This document shows, in pieces, positions 1-13,000 of a DNA stretch of 35,228 bases. Location of the stretch: the NCBI RefSeq assembly GCF_000003605.2, contig NW_003125412.1:1-35228 (forward strand), written 5' to 3'. The notes under the pieces are model-generated. The model did not search any database. It was not told the DNA's origin and saw nothing but the letters and a program-made list of their open reading frames with translations. How positions within the stretch are numbered: the first letter of the stretch is position 1; every line of letters starts with the position of its first letter. The position numbers were made by a program, and so were the translations under genes. The stretch comes from Saccoglossus kowalevskii (lineage: Eukaryota; Hemichordata; Enteropneusta; Harrimaniidae).

Positions 1-687
1 TTAGGATTTTCCCGCCGACAAACACGCCCAATACGCGTGAACTCAATATGAATTAAAATGTCAGGGGTTAAACTGCGTAAAATGATTTCCGGTCTCGGCA
101 AATTACGAATCAACCGTCATACAAGATCAATAATAATTTCCAAATTTACACAGTAAAAATTATAAAAATCCATAGCTGTTTGAAAAAACTTCTCAGATCT
201 TTATTTGTACGTTCATTGCCATCTTCGTCAAACTCAAAACCCTCAAATGTCCAAGTCGGCGTCACTGTAGCCGTCGAATAAAATCCCTACAACTTATTCC
301 TGAAGTTCGTCGATATCGTCCAACACAATTTGGACTTAGCACTTTTAATCCACGGATTTCGCAGTCTGTCAGCTTGGCATTTTTCATTCATGTCTAATCA
401 TAATAAAGAGACAAGAAAAATGGGGTCGCTCTGCTGCGATGGCACACGATGCTTTTGTTTACAGTCCAGTAATCATCTTTGACCTTTATGCATCTGCTTT
501 ACTGATCATCTTGAATTTTCAAGGTGAATGTTCCGGCGAAGCACTCCACTATCACCTTGAAGTATTTCATTAGGACTATGTGTATGTGACAATGCCCTCA
601 CAGTTTAGAATCAGTTTAACAACAGCCAATCATATTACTTCTTTCTTCAACGCGCTTAGCCAAGCTATCAAAATCACTGAAGACGCG

Positions 688-925
688 CACCACTCTACCA
701 TGTATTTCTATGGACTCTGCGCGAGCTGATGTACACTGATCAAAAAGCCGATGAAAATAGCTAAAATCGAGAAAACAGCACAAACTTAACTTTGAAGCAA
801 TCCAACCAAATTTAAATATGTTGCATATGTAGGGGGGTGACAACAACCATCCCAAAATACCGTTTTCTGAGAATTTATTGGCCTTTGTTTTCACCATGAT
901 GGTTGCCAGGCGAAAATGCCTGACC
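688..925 (-). repeat. Dispersed repeat family A, copy 1 (inverted relative to copy 2)
   Basis: The reverse complement of this stretch matches 11230-11510 over most of its length. Shared blocks, in copy-2 orientation, include TGGCAACCAT, GTGAAAACAAAGGCCA, GGGATGGTTGTTG, CTTCAAAGTTAAGTTTGTG and a block around CCATAGAAATGCATGGTA. The left part of this copy (600-690) does not follow copy 2, so this copy looks truncated or more diverged. A 141-codon open frame on the minus strand crosses it. The other copy does not keep that frame, so I do not treat it as a gene. Confidence 0.8.
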
Positions 926-1454
926 CGAGAATAAATGTCGCTGAGCACAGCTAAAGATGTGTTGGCTTGAATGTCGAGGCGATACAGCAACAATATCCAT
1001 ACATCATGCAACTCACTGATATTCAGACCAAAGCTATTCAAGCTTTACTTAATAATAGTGGTAATAGTGTTGTCACCACTGTTGACTATTATAGAAGAGT
1101 AGGTGTTATACCCCAAACACATATCGGCAGTAATGAAGCCGAAAACATCAGAAATGCAGAGCTCCGAGCGCTTGTAACAAAGCTTTCTATTGGTCAGTAA
1201 ACTTTCTATCGCGCAACCACGTGACATACACGGTTATGAATGGTTTTACCGCACAGTGTTGTAGAGGGAGGAATCTCCGAACGAAACAACACCGTGCAGG
1301 CGGACGATGTTACTGATTGGCTAAGAATGACATCACTACTAGTATTTCATCATAAAGGTCAAATCGTGACATTGCTTTCTTATCAGACTCGACGCTTATT
1401 AATCACGGTGAAAGTTATCATTCAGCAAGTTCCGTCGGTAGGAATGTCTCACTA

Positions 1455-1632
1455 TATGGATATCGCGGGGAACTTGAAATAGGAAGTTTTTTTTATCCAA
1501 AGACAGAAGAATAGTTTTCATGACAGGAATGCAATAGCGGTGATAAAAGATGGTAAAAAAGTTGGCAGTCTTCGCCGTGACATTGCAAAATTGCTGGCCC
1601 AAGTTATGGATTCGCAAGCTGCTACAAAATAA
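1455..1632 (+). pseudogene. Broken HIRAN-domain coding remnant
   Basis: Two overlapping frames together resemble a HIRAN domain, a DNA-end-binding module found in HLTF/Rad5-like proteins and in many transposon-linked invertebrate genes. One frame (1455-1511) reads YGYRGELEIGSFFYPKTEE and then stops. The other, from about 1501 to the TAA at 1630-1632, reads SFHDRNAIAVIKDGKKVG followed by SLRRDIAKLLAQVMDS. The H-D-R-N-A-I-A-V core and the following G-x-x-V-G strand are the family signature. The frame change and stops mean it is not an intact gene. Open frames upstream (967-1200 and 1240-1482, plus strand) may belong to the same dead gene, but I do not recognise them. It lies in the probable DNAAF9 intron and was likely left by an old insertion. 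Confidence 0.5.
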
Positions 1633-2757
1633 TTTATAAAGCCAAAATAACGTGATTTCAATCATTCTCCCAGGTACGGGTTGCTACAATATTGCAACAT
1701 TGTTTTCATTGTCAACGACGCTAAAGCCGAACGAGTACGACACTTGCTTAGCGGCTCTCCTTATACGATTTGCTTGAATCGTTTCTAAGGAAGCACAAAC
1801 AAAACGGCTGGCCTTTTTTAGGGCCACGGCATATTTCAAAAAGAGAAGTATCACGACAGACTTCAAGAAAGTCAACTAACTGTTAATACAACCACAGTCA
1901 ACGAATGGAAAATAGTTTTTTTTGTTTTGTGTAGTAAAAGACCCCCTGGGCGTGTGCACAGATATGACCTTAACTTCTTTATTGTGTCAAAAGTGGAGGG
2001 TGGGCGTTTGTCCAGGCATGGGCTCTTACCCGGATAAGTATTGTAATGTGTTTATAGTATTGTATAGGATAAAGAGTATGAGGACTCTTTTGAGATATAA
2101 AGTTAGACCCAAGATAAATAAAATGTAAAGGCCACGGGCTAAGACATTTCAGTGCATGGAGGACTGATACTACATGAATAGACTGCTAATTGCTATACAA
2201 GATTATACACCAAAAATAAATAATTGGAATGAACCAAATGATATAGATAAATCCCGATTTACTCTGATTATAGGAGTTAATACATGTGGGGGGGGGGAGT
2301 AAAAGACCATTTCAATTATAGAAAGTTCTCTAAAGTTTCAGTAGTTTGCCCTATGTTATTGCATGAGTGATAAAATATGTTCTCACAACTCCTGCATATC
2401 AATTTCAAATCAACACACATTCATCAAAATGCCATACCCATGAAAGTGTTTTAAGGTTACTCGACTCACAATTATTAAGGACTATGAACTTTTTTTTTGA
2501 TAACTGTAAGTTAGGGTCATGTCTGATTTGATTTTTGTATTTTAATGATGAATTTATCCTTCATGAATTACTATTCATTGTTAAAATAACGGAAATCATG
2601 GATAATGCAGACCAGTCAGAAATTTTATTTTGTAAATTGTCTAGACTGCATATGGAGAAGCACTATTGGTGATTCATAGTGTAATATTTTTGAAGTTAAT
2701 GCATGCATGCATAGTTAAGATGTCATGAGACTCAAGATCTTCACTTGATTGTTTCAG

Positions 2758-4014
2758 CTTTTTGATGCCAGTGCAGAATGTCACTGTGTGTACAGCATGG
2801 TAGATCCAGTTAATTTAGAACAGTTGGTCACTGAACAGTTACCATTATTTGAACGTCAATGGAAATCAATGGTGGCCAATGTAGATGTTAAACAGTAAGT
2901 CGTCATACGTTCAACAATTATTATTATTAAATGTAGATTCTGAAAGTAAAAGTAGCCTGAGCACCAGAGGTGCGTTCATTAAAGAAATTATTCATAAGTG
3001 TTTTTCTGTCAATTTGACAGGCATTTTGTAGCCTTATTTAACAATGCTAAAAGGTGATTTTCCAGCATAACTAAACAATTTGTGCTATCCAAAATACATG
3101 TTTAAATATTATTTCTATAGAGAGAAAACATGTCTTGAAGTATTTCAAAATAAAAATTAATGAGTTGTCCAGAATGGAAAGCTTTGTGATAATGGGAAAT
3201 AATATGGCTTTGTCATATTATTTAAAAAATTCAATTTTCTAAAATTTAAATATGTAACTGGTCTGGGAGAACCTTGCTGCTTTTTAATCAATTTTTCAGA
3301 GATTTTCTAATTTTTCTTTTTCTTTTGTATTTTAATTTTAGTGTGTCTTATTTTATTTGTCTTTTGTAATCATTTTTTACTATACTAAACCCACAGATGG
3401 TTAAGTTGCATAATAAAGTTATTATTATTATTAACACCATATCATTTAACAATGTGGTGATTTTAAACAATCTTATCAAGATTTCCATATCTTTTTGCAG
3501 AGCCTCAGGGTTGTCCACATTGTCTGAATCTTCCATTTGTGAGGTAAGCATTTTACTCTGTAAATTTCTCGAACATTTTGTTGAGATCATGTATAATGGC
3601 GAGTCACAGTGACTGTATGACATATATTGGTAATTTTTAGTGAAGGTTAATATAAATGTTTTGTTTTTTATACAGCCATTGAAAAGTTACTATAACCATG
3701 GACTTATGTCTCGGATGGAAGAAGAATTGAAGTGAGTATTCAATTATAATACCTGAACTTTTAATTTCATTTTACTTTACATCATTGTATACTTTGCATT
3801 GGACCCATATTAAACATGGCACAACATAACCACTGTTTTACTTTATTTGTTAATAATATTCCTATTTTATCTCAGTATTAAGAGACCATTTGTATTGTTT
3901 GGGACTAAGAGTGAGAGGAGTAGACTAACTCGTGCTAGGAGTAGGGGAATTACTGACAGTGATGATCCAATTGTTGGTACTGCTGGCATCAATGGTAAAC
4001 ACCCAACCCATATG
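2758..4014 (+). CDS. DNAAF9: DNAAF9 exons w1-w4 (residues 1-125 of visible part)
   Basis: Exons: 2758-2894, 3501-3543, 3676-3731, 3876-4014. The first begins after TTTCAG with LFDASAECHCVYSMVDPVNL, which lines up gap-free with the human segment ending VYSKMDP. It is followed by FERQWKSMVANVD. Exon w2 is only 43 nt and w3 is 56 nt (PLKSYYNHGLMS). Exon w4 carries KRPFVLFGTKSERSR, then a polar, poorly conserved loop, and ends HPTHM. Donors are GTAAGT, GTAAGC, GTGAGT and GTAAGT. Split codons at w1/w2 (CA|A) and w3/w4 (AA|T) keep the frame. Confidence 0.93.
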
Positions 4015-7000
4015 GTAAGTGTTATTGTAGTCAATCCCTGTTCGACTTTCACAAGCCGATTTCATTCAAACTTGTACACATACATCATACATACATATAT
4101 GATCCAATTCAAGATCATTCATCAAAATCAAGCATATCTGCCATTCCGAAACCAGATCTCGGTCATGCACTGACATATTTCATTTAAACTTGGTATGTTC
4201 ATTGAACGTAATGGGTCCTTGATGCACATCATTTTTTTGACTGGTGGCCATTTTGTTTCAATGGACATACCCTGGTACCAAGTTTAATGAAATATGCCCA
4301 ACATACACATGATATCCAGTTATGGAAAGGCATTCTGCCATTTTGAATTGGATCATGAAACAAATTATGTACTCATGTATGATATGATGTGTGATGTATG
4401 TGTTAAGTCTGAATGTGATTGGTCAAAATCTGTCAGTGGTACCGATGCGACAGAAAACATAGTTGTTTGATAAATATTTGACCAGGCGGTAACAAGTTGT
4501 AATAGTTGAACCCATCTGAAACCCTGGTTCATTGTTTTGATTAACTGTCACGTGGGGAGGGTAGTTAACTTTATTGTGTCTACAACTGTCACTGGAGTGT
4601 CTTGGAAAGTGTCTGGAGATGTTGCAAAGTCCTTCAGTAATTGCCTACCGGGTGCGAGAGTTAGGTGTATGTAAATATCTTGCGCCTGCTGTAAAAGAAA
4701 ATTGATACTTGTTTACTATATATTGTTGTCTAAGTATGTAGAAGAATATACATTGTCAAGTAAACAGTTGTATCACTATAAAGCAGTAATGCCTATCTTT
4801 GAGAGGAATACAAGAACATGAATATACAAGCACTTTAATGCCTGTGTTGATGTGAATTTCAGTTTATAAGCTGGTGCAGTAGTTTATTTTATTTTTAACT
4901 TTTCATTTAGTTTTGTTCTTATTTTTGTTTGAAGTATTTCTCTATTACTTTTGTACATAAGATAAAGTTGACACTTTTTTCATTTCGGTATAATAAAGAT
5001 TATTATTTATTTGTGTGCATTACTAATAGATAATATGTCATTTATTATTGATGTACACAGCAGGTTTAAGTCTAAAGTTTTGAATAATATTATTATTGTG
5101 ATAATAATATGATTGTTTCTTTGAAATTTTTGTTGTTTTTAGTGACAACATCACATTTATGGGTTTCTAGAAAGAAGGTCCATAAACAATAGTTATGACA
5201 AACCTACCACAAGAGGGCATAATACTAGAAATACCCCTGCTTTTTTGTGTGTGACAGACCTGTTTTTAAAAAGTACTAACCTCCTCCAGATTTGTTAATA
5301 TAATGTTTTACAGAGTTTATAGTGACAAATGGGGCATTTATGAACAACTAGATCTGCAATACTTTGATTCAGGTTAAATGTACATCATTCTTAGATGAGG
5401 ACTGAGCCATTTTATAATTTCCTTTCCAGGTTTGCCAGTCAGTTTCTCCTAGAGGCCCAATATGCTGTGCAAGAACATATTTCTTCAGCAGTGGACACAT
5501 TCCATATCCAGGTAATTATGCAAACTGGTTTTATGAATTATTTTGAGATACATATAAAGTATCAAGAAAATTTTCCTGACTAGTATGTATTGATCTCAAT
5601 TTTATTGCATTCTACAGTTGCTGGAGGTGCAGGAGATCTGTCAAGGGATAAAACAGACCTCAGGTAAAGCCTCCGTCATTAATTATGTAAGGTTGCTGTG
5701 GATACTTAAAACATGTACAGCCAACATAATCTCTTGTTAAACATTCACTCAATGAAAGTTTTCAAGTGTGAAATAAAAATGTACCAAACTATATAAACTA
5801 ATAAGTGTGAATTTTGTGCACAATTATTGAAATCACAATTCACTCCTCTTGCTGTGTGCATGTTTTAATAATCCACTGCCCCTATAAAACACTACGATCA
5901 TTTATTTTAGTTACATTCATACATGTGTATTCAGTATCTGCTGAATTGGAGTCAAATACCACATAGCTTACAATTATCCCTATATTCTCTGTTTGATGTT
6001 AGGCGTTTTAGTAGGTGATGCCATGTAATATAGAGGGGAGGCAAGGGGGGTAGCTGGTACGGTTTTACGGGAAATAAAAAGGGCTTTTTACAATTTACAA
6101 GGAAAAAGACGTTTTTACAGTTTACAATGTTAAAAAATGGAACATTGAATGGTCCAAAGAGCTCTCCGACTCAAATCTCCGCCATTACTGCGCCGTGTGT
6201 AGAGACGCATGCGCATATTACCCTCCTAATGCTCTTCATTCGGTTAGAGGGCCTTTTACGTCTTGGACATTCAATTTTGTAGTGAATTGTGTCATCTAGT
6301 CCTTTTATAGTTTCTGAAATGTAATTTCCCTGGATTGTTTTTTACGATTGTTTTATTTGGATGTAAATTCTTGTACGTACCGAGAAAAATGACACATTTT
6401 TACAGTGTACGAAAAAAATATTTGATTGATTACATTGTACGTCTAGCCTGTGATTATAGAATTACGGAATTTATTTTTTCTATTTACGTTGTACGAACAA
6501 AAAAATATTGCAATTACGTTGAACAAAAATAACCCTTGCCCCCCCCACTCCCCCCCCCCCCCCCCGCAATATAGTGTAATGTATGTTTTTATTATATTTC
6601 TGAGAATGCTGTGCAAGGAGTAAACTGTGTTCATATTAAGATGAAGTACTACATAGAATAATGTTTTCTTGTTTGGAACATCTTACATGTTTTGGCAGAT
6701 CCAACTTGAGTGAAATGGCTTTTTAAAATTTACCTAACTGATGAACATTTAACATGTTTTGTCAAGACCTGTGCCAATATATAGTGTCAATACTCACATT
6801 TATGCAGTAGCTTTGTGGACCACAGTTTTTCAACTTTTCATAATCCTGGGGATGCATTTATAGGAAAGATTTGTTTACTCACAGTGGAACTTTTAAAATA
6901 TTTACTACAGCAACAACTCACAAGTTTATAAGTTTTACTCATGCATAAAATTATTGCCTATATTCTCCTATCATATTCTTCTGTCTTCAAAAGCAGCACA

Positions 7001-10000
7001 TTTGATGTGCCGTATTTGCTTTATTAGTAGCGAATGAGTTGTGGACAACATATAATAAATGCTATTTTTGATTCATGCACACATCTATTGGAGAGGCACC
7101 TATATAGCACAAATACAGTATTGACAGTTTTATAAATCTTACTACTGTACGTGATTAAGCTGGTAAAAACACCATGTTAAAGTATCTATGAGGAAAGGTA
7201 ATATTTTTCTGATAATTTTTTTCAGTATTATGAACAAACTATATGTAGAAGGTATCCATGCTGTATTGACGGCTATTCAAGTTTATTGTAAAACACACAG
7301 TATACAAAAGGTATGTGTGTATACCAGTATAATAACAACAATAATAATAATAATATTTATTAAGCCTTTAGAATGGCAACAAAGCAACAAAAAAAATAAA
7401 AGAAAAGAAAAATATACATATGAATAAAAATTAAAGTTGATAATAAATCTCATGGTGAATTCATACAACTTTCATTTCTGTGTTTAAAAAGATGTTCAAG
7501 AAATTTTCATACCTCTTTAAAAACAATCTTCCCCAACTCATAATTCATATTCCATGGAATGTCACCAGAGAGCAAATTAAATTGTGTAGATTCTTATATT
7601 CTGTATGAATTACACCTTACAGGCTGAGACTGTTATGTTTGATACTTTGAAAAGAGAATGTGAAAGAAATAAACTGCCTCTTGGTAGCTTGTTTGCATCA
7701 TCAAGGTAGGTGTTGGAGTATCATAATGCTATTAATTAGATCATCAACAATAATTATTTTTTGACAGGTTGAATTATCAGAGTGAATTTTTGTCAGTGTA
7801 ACATTATTGTCAATAGAGGTCATTTCAAAAAGAAAAGTGTGAAGTCGTAAAATTCAAAAAAATCTTATTTCTCATTCCCAAGAGGACATACCAGGAGAGT
7901 TAAAAATTAATTATTTATATTTGAGTAGAATATACACACAATTGATTTTGTGACTATCCTTTGCAGAGATTATATTGAGTTTAGAATAGGTGCAGTTGAT
8001 ATGGAAGGACAAGAAGTATCATTAACAGAAGGACAACGATCTCCATTTCTTAAAATAGTAAGTAAGATAGCATATATCATATCATTCTGTGATCACAAGA
8101 AATCTCACAAAATTTTCTCAGACAACAGTACACGTGTCCCAAAACTTGGTAATGGTACTGTGGATATCAATAGTAGTCAGATACATGTTGTATAATGTTT
8201 TAATATTTGTCATGGATTCCTTTAATACAATTTTTGTTATTCACTTTCAGGCTCAGCTATCACTCTTTAACATTCCCAGTATTGAGCATAAGAATGAAAC
8301 AATGGGATCTGTTTTGTTCACGGAAACATTCATGGATTCCAATTTACAAGTGTTAAATCAAGGTAATTGTTATTTTTTTTTTCCTTTAGTCATTTTGATC
8401 TATATTACTGTCTCTTGGGTGTTGACATTGAAAGTGATTTATCTGGTTGTCTCTGTAGATGTATGAGTTCATCTCAAAGATGGAATGGATACTTGGGAAT
8501 CACAAACAAAACCTAAGCTTGCTTTTGTACTAATCATTTTCAATAAAATTTTTTTAGATGGTACTTCTTCTGTTGACCATCAGTGCCTTGTGCTGACTGA
8601 ACACCTTCCAAGATATATTTCCTGGGCTGTGAGTATATATATATATTGGAGAGTTGTAATTCTTATATGCATATCATATATTAAATAAATGTTAAACGTT
8701 GAATAATCACATTATTTTTCACTACGAAGAAAAGCAAAAGCTTTCTTTTCAGCCTTAATGTTTAATTTATCATCCCAGGCTACTGAAAATGATATTAAGA
8801 TGTCGAAGGAAGTTGGATCATTCATCAAAGTAAGTTCAGTAAGTGTTGAGTGTATGCAACCAATGTCATGTTACAGATACATGTATCTTGGAGAACCTCT
8901 TGTGTCAACAGTTTTATGCATGCATACAGTATATGTATTTCTTGCATTCAAGATAGATGTATCTTTTAAACTGTGTCATGTGATCAGATCAAACAAAATC
9001 TGATGTGATCAGATGCTAAATCATAGATATTGTATTTCTATAGATGTCTGGTGAAACTCACTATGGTAGAGTGCTTATTAATGGTGAATCTGCTCATGTT
9101 TTTACAAGTAATCAACTAGCAATACCTGAAGAAGGTAAGAACAACGCTATCTATGCATACCTGGAAAGTAGCATTGCATTCATAGCTAGATTGTTCACAT
9201 TTACATTTGAACCCAAATACATATTTCCTGCTATTCACACAAATTTAGACCATTAAATATTTGACATATAATACATGTAGTACAATAAGCTATTACAGAC
9301 AGCTACTGGTATATGAATGATTTTTAAAGTACAATTATACTAAAGTATCAAAATTGCCAGCCAAGTTAGTGATTTAATATGTGTGTCTGGAGATTGTTGC
9401 ACGTTTGGAAGATCAGTCAAGCCAACCTGAATAGGAGATGCATTATCTTTCAATTTATTTCATCCAATCATATAAATTGCTGTATGACAATAGCAAAGTT
9501 ATTCAAAACACAGTTTCTGGTGTGTCTAGTGGGTGGTATATTGCGCGTAAATGTGTGCATTTAGCAGAACCATACACTCTTGTGAAAATGGTTCTATCTA
9601 AACAGTTCTATTTACTGAATGATCTTGAAACGTGCGTTGTAAATCAGTCAGCAACTTAGGCCAAGACCCAAGTACATGCATTATAAGACCATCATTAATC
9701 ATATAATTTATATGCCATACCAATTAAGCAAATATTTGTTTTTTTATTTTCTTCAGGTAAATTTTATGTATACGAGAAAGGAATTGTGTTCCAGCATAAT
9801 AGATTTGGACCGATTGTGCTACCGAAAACACACATGGAAAAATTAAACTTCTATGATGGGGTAAGACATCTGTGAATATTTCTAACTTGAATTGCCAGAG
9901 ATGACATTGTTAGCTGCGAGTAGACTTTCAAGGGGCCATGTGATTGTAACACCAACACAGCAAAGTTTGTTGTTCTTATCTGGGTCATGTGGGTCCCTGG

Positions 10001-13000
10001 CTGGTAATAATGTTTAAATAGATAATGTAAAATTTCAATTTACTCTATATTAATTGATTACATAATTTGTTCATTATCATAATAAATATTTGTATTTTTA
10101 AATTTAGGATTCACCTAGTGTAGTTGCATTGATAATTGTTACCTACAAGGCCTCGTTCTGGCAGTGGCTTCCTTTACAGAACCAAAGCAAAGACAATATA
10201 CTGGTATTTGCATTAACTCCTCGTACCAAGGCATACAAAGCTTTCTTTTCTGAGGTAAAGTACATCAATTCATTTGTCTGCACATTCACCCAGTAATGTT
10301 GGACCAAAACAATATCAAGTACAGTCCTTCTATAGACCGGTATAATTTGTTTCTTATAAATTCTTAGGTGCTCAGTGTGTGGCAGAAAACAGAAGATGAA
10401 CCAGCTATGGTAATGGCTGAGAAATTACCTGAAAAATATATTCATGTGTAAGTAAAGATATGACAGCAGAGGTTGAAATTTTCAGAGGCCACAATAGCAA
10501 TAGGGGATTTTCCGTTCAACTGCGAGATCTCGTGAGATGCATGAAAGACACGCATCGAATGTCTGCCACAAAAATCGAACGATTTGATTTTGAACTCGAA
10601 TTTCTTTATTTCGTAGCTTACATCGACCAGCCGATCTTCGACAGAGGAATATTGTCTATCAACAAATGTGTACAGCGCATTATTAAGCATGGAAATGTCC
10701 CCAAACTATTTTCGCGTTTGTCGAATCCCACACGATGTTTGATGCCATTACGACACTATGACCTTTGTATGTCCTGTTTTTACGTTCGATTTCACGCATA
10801 ACACGTGATTCTCGCAGTGAACGGAAAATGGTCTATTGCCTAAATGCCCAACCTCACTGCCCTTCAATTTTTACTTCAACATTTCAACGAGACAAGTATT
10901 TTTAACTTGTTTTACCTCAAAAATAAGTGTCCATACAATTTCATGTACTGTGACAGTCTGATCAAATGATCACCATATGCACAATGCAAGCTCACATTTC
11001 TTTTTTTAATTATTGTATTTCAGACATAATGAACTACAAAATGCCTATAATATGGAACATGGAAGTCCGTCCCGACATATCACACCCATGGTAAAAGCAG
11101 AAGCAATAATTCCAAAATTGAAAGAGTAAGTATTATTTCTAATTCACCAACTATTTAAAATTGAATCAATTGAGGACAAAGTGCTGGTAAACTGTAAACC
11201 ACCTGTTACTGAGGCTATCCTCGGGGGCGGACATCCTGGCATTTTCACTGCCTGGCAACCATTGCGGTGAAAACAAAGGCCAAAAACTCACAGAAAACGG
11301 TACTTTGGGATGGTTGTTGAAACCCCCCTGAACAGTGTAACAAGATTAGCCCTGCGTGTGTAACATATATAAATTTGATTGTTCAGGATTACTTCAAAGT
11401 TAAGTTTGTGTTGTTTTCTCAATTTCTCACCGACTCGGCCTGCATTCCACAGCAGCGCGCACAGAGCCCATAGAAATGCATGGTACAGTGGTGCGCTTCT
11501 TAGCAACGTGGAGCGTCTTGTGACGTAGCTCAGCCCCTGAGGATACAGTCACACTAAACCACTGCTCAGTCATACTTTAAGGTAGTAGACTACCATTAAA
11601 AGGGATTGTTTCCTTGACTTTCACAATGTAGTTTTATTTTGTTGTTGGTGACAGTCACAAAAGAAAATCACTAAACTACTTTTTGTGGAACAAATGGTCA
11701 AACCTCCATGAAAATGGTATCATCATGTCTCAAAATTTTGTTTAGTAATATATTCATATGAGATTATAAGATTATGGTTGTTTGAATTATTAGGAAATTT
11801 TGATGAATACTATTTATTTTCCATGAAATAATGCTTTAACATATATTCCTATTGAAACAGTTCCAAAAATGACAATTTTGTTAGCTCGATTGTCGACTTT
11901 GAGTGGAACTTATCATATGAGTGATTGTCTGTCGCCGTCGTCCAGTGTCCGTCGTCTGCATCAAGTTTTTACTTTTTGACTATTTCTTAAAACTACAAGC
12001 CTGACTGCTTTGATACATGGTGTATATGTACCTCGGGTAGACCTCTCTTAGATTTGTTCATTTCATGATGATATCTTCAAAATATGATACGAAAATGTAA
12101 TGTTTTATTCATCATCAGGTTTGTTAGTCACCACTCAGTGACAAGTGTTGGTAATAGCTGTGTACCTCATGATGATCTATCAGCAGTTTTAAATCAACCA
12201 TATGATCCAGGAAATTTTCAAGATGAGGTGAGATAATTTAGTTCCTAGTTTGTCACTATTGGAATACTAATTTATCTCTGTCCAGTAATATGAGATGAGT
12301 AGTGTATTGCATATATAAACCTTAATCTGATGTCCAATCAGGATTTTATTTTATTATATTTTATTTTATTCAAGGCAGCAATCTATCATACATTACATAC
12401 CTTCCATATCGAATTGTAACTGTACTACTGAGATAGATGTATATAATTGTGTATAATATTTATGTATCTTTGTACATTGTAGATAATTATAACAATATTA
12501 TCTGGTATACCAGGCAGTCATAAAGAAAACTTATGTACCACATTGACCAACCTTGCTAAAGAACAAAATAGGTGAGTGTAATAAATATACCGTACACACT
12601 GTACTAAAGTTGAAGAGAAAAACAAAACAAAACAGAAAAAACTTAGTCATTACACATATGTTTTCCCATTGTGATATAACATTGTTGACACAATTGCCTT
12701 AAGAGTTTTTCAACATTTTAAATTTCTCACTGTTTAATTTTAAATAATTTTTGTTTTTCTTTACACACCTCTGTTAGATGGATCACACTAAAACCGGCAT
12801 TGGATTTTGTAGATGGATTCAATACTCAAAGTTTGCAAAACTCACTGACTTCAATCGTAACAGCCAGCAGAAAACGTAGTGGCAGAGCTAGTGCATCATC
12901 CAGGAAAAAACAAAGAGTACTTATCATGACACCAAGGTAGGTAAAAATCATTAGTCATACAGTTACATTCTACTGTAATGGTAATTAAACAATAAATGAT

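Larger units (their letters stand above)
1..2757. other. Region upstream of first visible DNAAF9 exon, probably intronic
   Basis: No exon that matches the N-terminal ~230 residues expected for DNAAF9 is visible here. The first recognisable exon (2758) already aligns with an internal part of the protein and starts at codon phase 0 after a normal acceptor. This stretch is therefore most simply the 3' part of a long intron, with the 5' exons before base 1. It contains a repeat copy (about 688-925) and a broken HIRAN-like coding remnant (1455-1632). From about 1900 to 2757 I see only AT-rich sequence with a short G-run near 2287. That the whole stretch is intronic is inference. Confidence 0.55.

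Noticed and set aside
180-391. Minus-strand acidic coding-like stretch (FEGFEFDEDGNERTNKDLRS and DDIDELQE in other frames)
   Set aside because: It resembles the acidic N-terminus of some transposases, but it needs several frame changes and passes stops. The similarity is compositional only.
616-1041. 141-codon minus-strand open frame
   Set aside because: It overlaps repeat family A. The other copy (11216-11545) does not keep the frame, so it is not a conserved protein.
8089-8466. 125-codon open frame overlapping DNAAF9 exon w10
   Set aside because: Only the exon portion (8251-8362) matches the protein family. The remainder is intron.
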